Assembly (NCBI GenBank): GCA_930367215.1
Contig: OV884058.1
Coordinates: 219,584,208-219,648,207 of the forward strand
DNA: 64,000 nt
Source of the DNA: Pollenia angustigena
Lineage: Eukaryota; Arthropoda; Insecta; Diptera; Polleniidae
Direction: 5' to 3'
Shown: positions 11,690 through 22,600 of the stretch, in pieces
Position numbering within the stretch: position 1 is the stretch's first letter
Layout: every line of letters begins with the position of its first letter
Notes under the pieces: model-generated
What the model was told of the DNA's origin: nothing
Databases searched by the model: none
What the model saw: the letters and a program-made list of their open reading frames with translations, nothing else
Position numbers and translations under genes: made by a program

Positions 11690-12175
11690 ATTTTGCGATC
11701 TCAAATTAGTTTTTGGGTTTGTTTCAATCTTTTCAATTTTTCGCAAATTTTAGCCATGTTCGCGATTTGTTCCTGTAAGTTTTCTGATTCTTTACAGGAT
11801 TAATAATAAATAGTAGACTTTGCTATTATGCCGCTGTTAGCAAATTTCCACTAATATAGCAATTTTTACCGAATTTTAGCCATTCCTTATACCTAGTTTT
11901 GGGAACTTTTATTCAATTTTATGGCTTGTTTGAAATATTTAAAATTTTCGCGAATTTTCGCCATTTCGGCAAATGTTTTTTTTTTTTTTGCCATTTTCCG
12001 ACACTTTCTTTTTTTTCACCCATTTAGCGATTTCAAATAAATTTTAGTGTTTATTTAAAAGTTTGCAATTTTGCGCGAATTTTAGCCAAGTTCGCAATAG
12101 AAGCGAATTGCCCCTGTAATTCTTTACAGATTTCACGATTTTTAATAAATATTAGACTTTGCTATCATGCTGCGC
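11690..12175 (-). repeat. About 1.5 units of an approximately 300-340-bp satellite-like repeat
   Basis: Reverse-complement relative of the array at 18466-19450: shared blocks include TTCGCGAA-type motifs, the GACTTTGCTATCATGC block and the conserved CAGGATT/TTTACAG blocks. The unit restarts at about 12029. Confidence 0.6.
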
Positions 12176-13301
12176 TGTCCTTTTCCCAATTTATTCGTCA
12201 TTCGTCTGCGTAAGAAATAGAAACAAACCTATCGCAGAGTTCTTTACGCACGACGAATTTCGTTCTACGCAATGATCGTGTGTACTTGCATATGCACCAA
12301 TGTGTTATATTTCTGGTGACGAATATTCGTTGCAAATAATTTGTCGTTCGTCCCAGTTGTGTTTCTAGCATACATATGTATTTTTATTGTTTCTTTTTAT
12401 TTCTAATTTGATTCTACAATAAAAACAAAAAATTTTATAAAAACCTTGGTAGAATAAGTACAACCCTGTGGGAAGTCAAACACATTTATAACTAACTTCA
12501 AACTGGTTTTTTATAACCACATCTAGTTGATTAAGCGACTTTTTTCCTTGTCGACGACTCATTATTTTAACATATGCATGTCATAGGCAGTAGTCAATTG
12601 GCCGTCTTTGCATGACTTTTTAACTGACTACTAACTACTTATTTTTCAACCTATTTGTAATTATGCATACATATGTATATCTTTATATATTTTGATATAG
12701 AAATAATTATTTATGAAAACTTTGCATTAAACTGCCCTAAATGATGATGTATAATAGTCCTGAAATAAATACGCCACATAATTGTTAGTACATAAACAGA
12801 TTTGTATTGATTTAATTTTTAATTATTTTAAAATGTTTGTATATATTTTTTTTCGTTTGACTTTATGGCATGCTTGTTTTACTTATTTTGCTTTTATTTG
12901 TGTTTTACGTGTGCCTTTTCGGTTGATATCTGCATGAGATTTAAACCAATTTGTAGTCATTTAAAAAAAAGTTAATTTATAGTTAGTGTTGTTTGCTACT
13001 GACTATTTTATTTACTACAGGGAAGGTAGTATATACCTACAGTCATTAGAAAGTTTGATCTTAATTTTAACATCCCAATAAGGACAAAATTTAAACAAGC
13101 ATCAAAAATCAAATACACATTAAATTAACATTACGTGGGTAAATAATGACAATTCTCCTTTGATCCTTACCTTGTACTTATTCTACCATAATAAAAACAA
13201 ACAAATCAATAAAAACGAAAAAAATTTTATAAAATTAAAAAAAGGGAAGAATACCAGAAAAAACCTTCTCCTGTAAAATTCATGTATTGGCGGTTACCCT
13301 A
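12176..13301. other. A+T-rich stretch, nothing firmly recognised
   Basis: 12180-12360 holds CGACGAATTTCG-like motifs shared with 11450-11560, possibly the outer ends of an old element carrying the satellite units. The rest shows no gene. Confidence 0.45.
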
Positions 13302-13621
13302 CGTTGCCACAAGCAAGTAATTACAGTGTAACCTCGGTGAACGCAACCAATAGAAATTTTGGGCTGTTGCGAAAATTGAGTTGTTGCGTTTATTGAGGCC
13401 TTGTTTTTTGCAAAGTTGCATGGGTGTTGCGTTAAGCGAGGGTTGCGCATATCAAGTGTTGCGTTCAACGAAGCTACACTGTACTTGCAAGTAGTGTATA
13501 CGTTTTATCAACCGAAAATCGAGGTAACAGCCGATTAGCTTAAAGTACAAGAATTGTGTGATGTTGGTAAAAAATTGTGAGTGTATTGCGTTTTTCCAAC
13601 TTGCACTTGCAAGGGGCAACG
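13302..13621 (-). mobile_element. MITE copy (7094-7257 family) split by a Tigger-type insertion
   Basis: Ends are CGTTGCCACAAGCAAGT (13302 onward) and ACTTGCAAGGGGCAACG (to 13621). The interior matches 7140-7235 in reverse. The nested element occupies 13324-13481. Confidence 0.65.
13324..13481. mobile_element. pogo/Tigger-type MITE, TA duplication
   Basis: 158 bp, flanked by TA at 13322-13323 and 13482-13483. Ends CAGTGTAACCTCGGTGAACG and its inverted partner ending CTACACTG match the CAGTG...CACTG ends of pogo-type Tc1/mariner elements. The interior repeats GTTGCGTT-like half-sites. Confidence 0.85.
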
Positions 13622-14184
13622 ATAATTTCGGAAAGATTGCTCGATATGTGAAATTTACTAATTTTAGAAAGCATTTTACTGTTAATTGTACTTATTAAGA
13701 GTTTATTTCTCAACATTTCTTTTATTGAAAAATGTGTAGAGAACTTGCGTTCAGCAGCTGCGGAACCATGTTTAATTAAGTCTTAAGTAAATTAATACAA
13801 CTTTGGCACGATCCCTGTGCTTTTCTGTTGTAGAGACCGTATTACAACTTAGTGTAAAGAACTTTTTTATTATTTCAACTTTACTTAACCTAAAGTGAGC
13901 TATAATTAAAGGCAAGTTTATCATACTTGGAAGGCTAAAGTAAAGTTGTAATAATGAAATCCTAACTTTAACAAATGCCAAGTGGTAATAATGGGCGATA
14001 ATACGTTTAAAATCAAATTTATTTTATTCAAAAGTAAATTAATATGTGAGTCTACTGAAAGGCTAAGTTTAGTTAACCGTAATAGGTTTCACTGTATCAT
14101 CATAATGATATTGGGATAACAATCTAATTTGGCGATTCGTAAGCAAATGTATTTTGGATTGGTGATAGGGCTGCCATATTCGTG
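13622..14184. other. Intergenic stretch, nothing recognised
   Basis: Short inverted pairs such as TAATAATG blocks near 13950-14000 and GGTTTCACTGTA near 14087, none with a matching partner and duplication. Confidence 0.4.
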
Positions 14185-15500
14185 TCTAATCCTACGATGC
14201 AGTCATGCTTCAGCAAATGGCCAAAAAAAATAAATGAAAAATCGCCCAAAAAAATTCCATGTAAAATTGGACCTGAATTCATATGAAAAGTGACCCACAA
14301 TTGTTGGGCTATTTTTCATTACAATTGGGTGATTTTTCGTTTTTTTAATTTTAAAATGAAAAATCACCCAAAACTATTTTATGAAAAATAGCCCATTTTT
14401 TCGGGCATTCGATTTGTCTAAATCATTCATTATTACTATACGACGAATTCCTAAATGTTATTTATAAAAATAACGGGACATATTGCAAAAAGGTGACATG
14501 TCATAACGTCCAGTTACATAGTGTCCGTGGACAAACTCGAAAGCACAGCTTACAAACTCGAAAGCATAGCCGGCCTATGGCCGGGCGCAAGGATTTTCTC
14601 CTCTTTGATAAAAAAAAGTACCGGCTTCGCTAACTAAAGCTTCTCTGCACAGACGGCCTTCGGCCGGGGGCAAGGATTTTCTCCTCTATGGTATTGCAAA
14701 AACCGGCTTCGCTAACTAAAACTTCTCTCCCAGCCAGTCTTCGGCCAGGCGCAAGGATTTTCTCCTCTATGGTATATCAAATACTGGCTTCGATAACTAA
14801 AGCTTATCTGCGAAGTCGGCCTTCGTTCGGAAACAAGGCAGATTTTAGAAGCTTCACTTAGCGAAACCGGTACTTGTTATACCATAAAGAAAAATATACT
14901 TGCGCCCGCCCCAAGGCCGTCTGTGCACAAAAGCTTTAGTTAGCGAAACCGGTCTTTGTTATCCATGCCGAGACGCTTTAGTAAGCGCTGCCGGTATTTG
15001 TTACAACATAGGGGAGAAAATCCTAGCGCCCAAAAGTGTTTTCGTTATATGTTTAATATATGCACCCAGAGAAAAAACAACAAAACCATTTTTAAAAAAA
15101 TGTTGACCATATTATGTTTAATTTAACCAAATCATTGTCACCGACAACCACATTATGGTAAAATAAGTTTCTTTAAAAATAGTTTTGTTGATTGTGACCA
15201 TAATAAAACATGTTTTTCTCTTACATTTGTAAGTTACTAAATGTATATGAATAATAAGCACTGTTTTGCAAAATGGGTAATTTTTAATTTCTTTTTTGGG
15301 AAAAATTCGTTTTTCTTTTTGGGTCATTTTTAATTTTTATTTTGGGCTCTTCTTCGTTTCTTTTGGTCAAAATTTCATATATAACTTTTTGGGTTATTTT
15401 TCATGTTCTTTTGGGGGATTCTTCATTTGGGCGATTTTTCATTATTTTTTTTTTGGCCATTTTTCTTTGGGCGATATTTCCTACAGCCTCAGCAAATATT
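14185..15500. repeat. Composite foldback-type element with G+C-rich 80-bp units
   Basis: Outer arms (about 14185-14410 and 15280-15500) are built of GGGCGATTTTTCAT-type motifs in opposite orientation. The core starts with GGTGACATGTCATAACG (14492), then about four direct units with period about 80-83 bp (AAGGATTTTCTC at 14589, 14672, 14752, decayed at 14834) each with a CGGCC(N)GGCCG-like dyad and CCGGCTTCGCTAACTAAAGC, then two units inverted (about 14860-15030). The G+C-rich dyads stand out in this A+T-rich window. A related copy is at 3640-4110. Confidence 0.55.
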
Positions 15501-15513
15501 ATGTAATTTTTTA

Positions 15514-15795
15514 TATGAAAAAATTTACTTTTTATGAAAAATGTGAGGGATCACAGATAAACGTCCTTTTCTCGATTGGTGCGTTATTTAAGAAACTACA
15601 GCCATTTAAAGTTTTTTTTTTACATTTTCATATGAAAAAATTGACTTTTTATGAAAAAAGCGAGGGATCACAGATAAACGTCCTTTTCTCGATTGGAGCG
15701 TTATTTAAGAAACTGCAGCCATTTTAAGATCTTTTACATTTTTATATGAAAAAATTTAATTTTTATGAAAAATGGAGCGTTATTTGAGAAGCTAC
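15514..15795. repeat. Tandem repeat, 117-bp unit, about 2.4 copies
   Basis: Units begin with TATGAAAAAATT at 15514, 15631 and 15745; the third is internally deleted. The units share GAGGGATCACAGATAAACG and are multiples of three long over most of their span, which creates a repetitive open frame that is not evidence of a protein. Confidence 0.85.
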
Positions 15796-15852
15796 TACGT
15801 GCTTAATTCCCAATTTTCATTCTTGTTAAATACACTGAAATTTAATATTGGA

Positions 15853-15912
15853 GGATAAGCTAGTTTCTATTCGCATTTCACTAGTTGCTTAGGCCTGGTC
15901 ATCAGGAACCCT
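15853..15912 (-). ncRNA. Hammerhead-ribozyme-like repeat (copy B), core intact
   Basis: Minus strand: CTGATGA (complement of 15899-15905), a weak stem II, GAAA (complement of 15876-15879), then ATGCGAAT giving a 2-bp stem III with a GCGA loop, cleavage site A, and GAAAC that pairs with GGTTC upstream as stem I. The core residues fit the type I hammerhead. Stem II has mismatches, so activity is doubtful. Confidence 0.5.
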
Positions 15913-16080
15913 TAACTTTACTTTAAATAAATAAACAAAATGCCAACAAAAAACAGTGAGCTTATCTCTTTTTACATTCCCCACTACAACAATAAAACAA
16001 AATCTTTCTTTAAAAAAATCGTTCAAATTAGGTTTTTTTTAATGTTCTTGTCAGCTTTTGACAATTACTTTAGTTGGTTA

Positions 16081-16309
16081 GGGCTAGATTACACTATTAT
16101 ACTTTGTATTAATACATGTCAAAAACTCAAGTAATATGACAAAGTGTGATAGTGTGAATGCAATGTGTCACGAAAATGACAAGTATATTTCATGTGTGAG
16201 TGTTTATACTTTGTGAGATTTTTTGACAGTCGCAACAAAACTCATTAGATTTCTATCTCACAAAGTATTATGGAATACGTAAGCCTTGTGAGATAGTGTA
16301 ATCTAGGCT
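16081..16309. mobile_element. TTA-flanked MITE, complete copy
   Basis: TTA at 16078-16080 and 16310-16312. Inverted ends GGGCTAGATTACACTAT and ATAGTGTAATCTAGGCT. 229 bp. The 3-bp TWA duplication is the PIF/Harbinger type. Partial relatives at 5328 and 45270. Confidence 0.8.
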
Positions 16310-16319
16310 TTATTAGTGA

Positions 16320-16440
16320 TAGGGTTCTAAATTTCTCAAAATAAATATATAGATGAAACCGACCAAAATTAGTTTTAGGTTTACCGACCAAACGAAAACT
16401 ATATAACCAAAATATTGTCGACCAACAATGGCAACGCTGG
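16320..16440. repeat. hAT-type end fragment
   Basis: Repeated AACCAAAA/CGACCAA blocks ending GGCAACGCTG resemble the subterminal region of the hAT at 5024-6709. No partner end found. Confidence 0.35.
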
Positions 16441-16449
16441 TAGCAAATA

Positions 16450-16980
16450 TTGTGCTCGTTTTATTTATTTTTCTACCCTTTATCGCTGTACGCGCTTCTT
16501 ATTTTAACTCGTGGTATTTTTTGTTTTTGATAAAAGAATTTTTGTTGTATACTTTTTGCTATTTTTTCATGTTGTTGTTCTTTTGCGTTTCAAAACTTTG
16601 ATCGGAACTTTTGTATAATTCGTTGTAATATCTGTAATTGTAGTGAGTGGTTGTTTGTCAAATGATTGCAAAAAAAGTGAGCGTAAAAAAGCGCGAAGTT
16701 TATTGTTATTTTCTTTTTTATTTTTGTAATTATTATTCATATACAATTTATATTATCAGAAAAGGTTTTTTAACTTAACAATATTCGTTTGCTTTAGAAC
16801 AAGAAGTAAAATAAAATAAAAAAAACAAAGAAAGCACAAATTAAAAAAAATTAACGAAAGACGGACAAAAACAATAAAAGAAAGTGTCACATCTCTCATT
16901 TGTTGAATTAACAATATTTTATATAAACTTATTGTGCTGCCTCAATATTTAAAACATTTTATTGGATAAAACCTGAGACC
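16450..16980 (+). other. Candidate non-coding first exon ending in a splice donor
   Basis: The stretch is not repeat-like and reads like a fly 5' UTR (CAA/AAC-rich, mixed composition, no long frame). It ends at GAGACC|GTAAGTACT, a full-strength donor with GT at 16981. The only plus-strand gene in the window is Crtc, 32 kb downstream, so this could be a distant 5' exon of that gene. This is inference; no promoter motif was identified and no strong acceptor before 48888 was found. Confidence 0.25.
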
Positions 16981-17785
16981 GTAAGTACTAAAATTGATTT
17001 TTATTACCAGTATAATTTTACTATGTACCTATTATTAAATAGATTTTTATTAACATTATAATTTAATTATTATTAAGTAAATAAATAACCCTTTTCGTAA
17101 ATTTTCTTAATACAGATTTTTTAATAGATTTTAATTACTACAAAGAAAAACATCCATAATTTGTGGCATTAAATTAAAAAAGTTAAAAAATATAACGGCC
17201 CCACCATAGAATCCGAATCCACTCGAAAGTGGATTACTGCAGCATTTTTGGTGTTCTGCATTTCACATCCACATGTTTTTATTCGTTTTCAATTAGAGTG
17301 GTAAGTGGTCGGTGAAAGTAAATCGAATCGACTTTCATTCAAATATGTGATAACATTTTTTACAAAAAAAAATTTTGTTTAAGTTTCAAAAATGATCTTT
17401 ATCCAATTTAATTAAAAATATGTCGTTACCTAAACGCAAAATGCCCTAGATAACCCAAAATTTAAAATCGTCTTTCATTGATTATGATGTTATTATAGCT
17501 CATTTTTTAACGCTTTTTATGTTATTTTTTGACAATTTGTTTTTTTTTCTAATCGATCTAGCGATCTCAAATAAGTTTTTGTGTTTGTTTCAAATCTTGC
17601 AATTTTTTTTTTTGCGAATTTAAGCCATGTTAGCAAACAAAAGCGATTTTTTCCTGTGGCTGCTGCTTTCACAATTTTTAATAAATATTGGACTTTGCTA
17701 TCATGCTGCGGTTAGTAAATTAGCTACTCTTAAGGTACGTTCAGACTAATGAAATATTTGACAAAAATATTTGTTCTGATATTTG
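16981..17785. other. A+T-rich stretch with a partial satellite unit
   Basis: 17530-17720 is a partial unit of the satellite found at 11690-12175 and 18466-19450 (shared GACTTTGCTATCATGCTGCG). Remainder: no gene. Confidence 0.5.
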
Positions 17786-17793
17786 CTTCAAAC

Positions 17794-18200
17794 CATAGCT
17801 GGGGAACTTGGATTAGAATTAGAAATCATTACGATTAGAGAAATAAAATAATCTAATCATTAGAATTGAATTTTGATAAAAATTTCAGATTACTAATTGA
17901 TTTGATTAGAAATAATCAAAAATCTAATCACAATTAGTGACGATTAGCATTTCTAATCAAATCTAATCAAATCTAATCCAAAAAATAATTGATTAGATTT
18001 CTTGATTATTTTTGATTAGATTTGATTAGAAATGCTAATCGTCACTAATTGTGATTAGATTTTTGATTATTTCTAATCTAATCAATTAGTAATCGTCTAA
18101 AATGGCTGACTAATCATAATTAATCAATTTTTCAACACAATTAAAATTTCTAATCCAATTACTAATCATTAAGATTTCTAATCATTATTCCCAAGCTGTG
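17794..18200. mobile_element. hAT-type foldback MITE rich in GATTAGA, TSD CTTCAAAC
   Basis: Perfect 8-bp duplications CTTCAAAC at 17786-17793 and 18201-18208. Ends CATAGCTGGGGAA and TTCCCAAGCTGTG. The interior is a near-perfect long palindrome centred near 17985 built almost wholly of TCTAATC/GATTAGA units. Confidence 0.85.
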
Positions 18201-18465
18201 CTTCAAACTGTGTGAAACAAAAAAATATTTTGTATAATGTTCACACTAAGCTCAAATATTTGACAATTTTTGTTTGTCAAATAAAATAAATGTAATCATG
18301 TTTGACATGCGTTCAGACTTAGACAAATATTTGCATCAAATAATTATTTAATGAAAGTGTTGAAAAATTAAAATATATTTCACAAATAGTAAAAATGAGC
18401 GCAGAAGCTAATTTATTTGTGTTATTCTGTGGAGCAGCAAAACTGGAAGACAATGGGTAAAGGGA

Positions 18466-19450
18466 ACATGGCTACAATTTGCGAAAAGTTGCAAACTTAA
18501 ATACAAACCCTAAAATACATGTATTTGAAATCGCTAAATCGGATAAAAAAAAAAAACAAACAAAAAATGATGCAAAAACAGCGAAAATTCGCGAAAAATT
18601 TAGATTTTTCAAACAAGCCATACAATTTATTAAAAGTGTCTAAAACTATAAGAAAAGGTAAAAATTGCCAAATTAGCAGAAATAACAGTATGATAGCAAA
18701 GCCTAATAGTTGTATAGATAGCTGTAAAGATTCACAAGCAAAAATCGCTTCTTCGCGAGCATGGCTAATATTCGCGAAAAATTGCAAACTTGGAAACATA
18801 CCCTAAAATTTATTTGAAATCGTTTAAAAAAACAAATTGTCGGAAAATAAGAAAAAAAAAATGTTTTTTTGCAAAATAACCGAAAATTCGCGGAAGTTTT
18901 TAAAATTTCAAACAAGCCATAAAATTGATTAAAAGTCCCTAAAAGTATAAGGAATGGGAAAAAATTGGTAAAAGTTGCAAAATTGGCGTAAATTTGCAAA
19001 AATTTGCTAATAGCGGCATGATAGCAAAGCTAAATAGTTATTAAAAATCGTTAAATCTGCAAAGAATCACAGAAAGAAATCGCTTCTATCACGAACATAG
19101 CCGAAATTCGCGAAAAATTGCAAACTTGGAAACAAACCCTAAAATTTATCTGAAATCGCTTAATCGGTTAAAAAATACAAAATGTCGGGGGAAAAAAAAA
19201 AATTCCAAAAATAACGAAAATTCTCGAACAATTTTAACATTTCAAACACAATCATAAAATTTATTAAAGTGCCTAAAACTATAAGGAATGGCAAAAATTC
19301 TATAAAAATTGCTAAATTAGCGGAAATTCGCAAAATTTTGCCAATAGCGGCATGATAGCAAAGTCTAATAATTTTAAAAAATCTTTAAAACTGTAAAGAA
19401 TCCGAAAACTTACAAGAAAAATTTCTTCTATAGGTAACATGGCTAAAATT
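18466..19450 (+). repeat. Satellite-like array, three units of about 290-340 bp
   Basis: Units restart at CATGGCTA-type blocks at about 18469, 18761, 19096 and 19435. Each has TTCGCGAAAAATTGCAAAC, a CCCTAAAATTTAT block, and GGCATGATAGCAAAG. Relatives in reverse orientation at 11690-12175 and 17530-17720. The small open frames on both strands here are repeat artefacts. Confidence 0.75.
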
Positions 19451-20024
19451 ATTTGTCGTTGTTTGCTCTTACAATTTTTTTGTAATGTCAAATAAATATT
19501 TGCTCAAAAACTACTAAAATATTTGATTTTTTGTGTTCACATGGGACAAATATTTGTTTACCGGCAAATACTTTTATTTGCTCAAAATCAGCTATTTTTT
19601 TTTTTTTGGCACTAAAAAATATTTGATGTTTGGATATATCGTGCTTATAGATTATTGTAGCCTTGTACATACTTTTCATTATCCATTAGGTTTGATTCCC
19701 TGAGATCGAAGGATCGACACAGTGGATTTAACTCTGTCGTATTTTTTTAAAAATCATTAATTTTAATATAAAAAGACTAATACAATTTTTAATTAGTTTT
19801 TAATATTAAATAAAAATTATTGATTTATCATAAAAACTATAAAATTTCGTGTAAACAGTCGTATTTTCTTTATAATACGCATTTTTTTTAATATATTTTT
19901 TATCGCATGCGATATTTTTTAAAAATTAATTTAACTTTCCATATTTATCTTCACACACGTTATTTAACAGAGTGTGGAATGTAGTTAACAGAAGTGTGGG
20001 ACGTATTTAACTGACGAATTTATC
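19451..20024. other. A+T-rich stretch, nothing recognised
   Basis: Repeated AAATATTTG blocks (shared with 17735-17790 and 18225-18350) suggest the outer end of an old element into which the array and the GATTAGA MITE were inserted. No gene. Confidence 0.4.
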
Positions 20025-20032
20025 ATTACACC

Positions 20033-20338
20033 CATGGTGGAATAAGCAGGTGGAATCGTTACGGCAACAAATACAACATTACAACAAAAATGGAAGCTAT
20101 ATCACCGTTTACGTCAAAAAATACTTTTAACAAAAATCAAAGCGTGCCGCTTAACGTGATGAAATAAAAAATGTTTTAGCCAATTTTTATTTAATTATGG
20201 TCAATATCTTATTTATTTTAATTTAAAATTATCAAAAACTTCAATAAAATACAATAATCACAGCACAAAACTTATACTTTTTGTAAGAGCAAAAAATCGT
20301 CATCTGGCGCAGTGCTGCCACCTGTTTATTTCACCATG
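20033..20338. mobile_element. hAT-type MITE, TSD ATTACACC
   Basis: Perfect 8-bp duplications ATTACACC at 20025-20032 and 20339-20346. Ends CATGGTGGAATAAGCAGG and CCTGTTTATTTCACCATG (two mismatches in 21). 306 bp, no coding. Confidence 0.85.
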
Positions 20339-20428
20339 ATTACACCATTGGTAAATTTGAAATTTTTTTACGCCGCACTTCGTTTACTCTAATTTATTGT
20401 AACACGGCAGAATAATAGTAACCATTTT

Positions 20429-20715
20429 TATACCCTTCACCACAGGTGGTGAAGAGGGTATATATAAGATTGTCATTCCGTTTGTAATTTCTATAATATT
20501 GATGTTAGACCCTGTAAAGTACATATATATATTCTGGGTCCTTATGAGGAGCGAAGTTGATTTAACGATGTCCGTCTGTCCGTTGAAATGGGTTTTCCGA
20601 AGGCCCCATATATGATGGGGGCCAGGTTATTATACATTTATGTCACATATGGTCCGGAATTGTTTACTATTGAAATTCAACAAGAACGGTCCACAAATGG
20701 CTGAGATAGATACAT
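20429..20715 (+). mobile_element. INE-1/DINE-1-like Helitron, 5' part
   Basis: Starts TATACCCTTCACC with the paired GGTGAAGAGGGTATA a few bases on, then GACCCTGTAAAG, ATATATTCTGGGTCC and GATGTCCGTCTGTCC, the fixed order of INE-1/DINE-1-type non-autonomous Helitrons in flies. The 3' hairpin end is not found, so the copy is truncated. Confidence 0.75.
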
Positions 20716-21300
20716 ATAAGTAAAAAACCACGACTGCCTCAATTTTTTCCCTTTTATTTTGTTTTGTTTTTGTTGTTTTTTTATACCCTTTCTTCTTTTT
20801 ATATAATTAATGAGAGAAAAAGCTCACAGTCATGCGTGCCTTCACCTGGGTTGCCAGATTTTGGTAAGAAACCGGCATATTTTCCAAAAAAAAATCGGCA
20901 TTATCGCCACTTTAATTTATAAAAAAAATCGGCAAACCAAAAATACCTATTTTAAATACAGAAGACATTTTTTAGTGACACAAGAATAACAAACAGAATA
21001 ATTCAGCATAACCTTATGTTAATAACACAAAAAATATCACAGAAATCAATAAAAATAAAAATTTTACAATTAATTGCAATTTATATTTAGAAACAAAAAT
21101 GTATGTGTATATTCCGTACCTACTTTGGGTAAATTGTTTTAAAGTTTTGTACTTTTTGTTATTACAGATACATATGAGCTTGACATTTTTTTTTTTTTCA
21201 ATCCTCAATTTGAATATCAGCATCAAAATAGTTTAAAATTTTAAATAATCTAGAATTAAAAATTTCTTTCAATATTAATTTTGCAGGGTAAATCAAAAAT
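20716..21300. other. Intergenic stretch, nothing recognised
   Basis: A+T-rich; leads into the 561-bp tandem repeat. Confidence 0.4.
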
Positions 21301-21479
21301 AATTAGTATTGTGGTTATTTTGTTGAACTATTTATGGTTTTAAATCCAAATTTTTAATATTTTTAATTAGGCTTAAGTTCATGAAATTTAATTTTTCATT
21401 AAATTATTTTTATGAAGAAAGGAATTTTACAACATGAAAATTAATTAAAATTGTTATTGATAATCTTTCATTCTTGACG

Positions 21480-21548
21480 TGGCTGGGGCTCGAACCCCGG
21501 CCGGCAGGTTACCATGACATGTTTCGATTGCAACCACTCGATCTCCTC
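21480..21548 (-). tRNA. tRNA-like sequence (SINE head or tRNA relic) in 561-bp unit 1
   Basis: On the minus strand GATCGAGTGGTTGCAATC resembles an A box of Leu/Ser-type tRNA and GGGGTTCGAGCCCC is an excellent B box and T arm. Spacing of about 35-45 bases is normal for a Pol III promoter. A full cloverleaf was not obtained, so it is called tRNA-derived, not a functional tRNA. Confidence 0.4.
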
Positions 21549-22040
21549 AGATGGATTTGCCGTCTTACACTCGCAGCCATCGACCACTGCTGACGTCAAT
21601 AGTCAAACATCAATCCTTAAACCAAATTGTATTTTAACATTTGGTAGATCGAAATTTGCTTTCCTGAATGATTATCCATTTTAATTAATTTTCATGTTTT
21701 TTCCTTACTTCTGTTTTTTCGTACTGTTGTCAAGAATTTTTCTTGAAGTCCAAGTACATTTTTTTGTTCTTTCATCTTGTCTTTCTTTTTTCTGTTGACC
21801 TTTTTCAGCACAACTTGAAGGACAAATGTACACATAGAGCTCGTGCCTTAGCTTAAACAATAATTAGTATTGTGGTTATTTTGTTGAACTATTTATGGTT
21901 TTTAATCCAAATTTTTAATATTTTTAATTAGGCTTAAGTTCATGAAATTAAATTTTTCATCAAATTATTTTTATGAAGAAAGGAATTTTACAACATGAAA
22001 ATTAATTAAAATTGTTATTGATAATCTTTCATTCTTGACG

Positions 22041-22109
22041 TGGCTGGGGCTCGAACACCGGCCGGCAGGTTACCATGACATGTTTCGATTGCAACCACTC
22101 AATCTCCTC
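22041..22109 (-). tRNA. tRNA-like sequence in 561-bp unit 2
   Basis: Same block as in unit 1, with one change in the loop side of the B box (GGTGTTCGAGCCCC), which breaks one T-stem pair. Confidence 0.35.
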
Positions 22110-22600
22110 AGATGGATTTGCCGTCTTACACTCGCAGCCATCGACGACTGCTGACGTCAATAGTCAAACATCAATCCTTAAACCAAATTGTATTCTAACA
22201 TTTGGTAGATCGAAATTTGCTTTCCTGAATGATTATCCATTTTAATTGATTTTATATGTTTTTTCCTTACTTCTGTTTTTTCGTACTTTTGTCAAGAATT
22301 TTTCTTGAAGTCCAAGTACATTTTTTGTTTTTTCATTTTGTCTTTTTCTTTTCTGTTGACCTTTTTCAGCACAACTTGAAGGACAAATGTACACATAGAG
22401 CTCGTGCCTTAGCTTTAACAATAATTAGTATTGTGGTTATTTTGTTCAACTATTTATGGTTTTTAATCCAAATTTTTAATATTTTTAATTAGGCTTAAGT
22501 TCATGAAATTTAATTTTTCATTAAATTATTTTTATGAAGAAAGGAATTTTACAACATGAAAATTAATTAAAATAATAATAATCTTTCATTCTTGACGAAT

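Larger units (their letters stand above)
21301..22600. repeat. 561-bp tandem repeat, about 2.3 copies
   Basis: AATTAGTATTGTGG recurs at 21301, 21862 and 22423, a constant spacing of 561 bp. The two full units are almost identical. Each carries a tRNA-like block on the minus strand (21480-21548, 22041-22109) and a palindromic TGACGTCA (21591-21598, 22152-22159). The high identity points to a recent duplication. Confidence 0.92.

Noticed and set aside
15296..15727. A 143-codon frame
   Set aside because: It translates the 117-bp tandem repeat and the GGGCGATTTTTCAT arms; the repeated peptide is a by-product of a repeat length divisible by three.
18497..18999. Overlapping about 100-codon frames on both strands
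   Set aside because: They lie wholly within the satellite-like units and are present on both strands at once.
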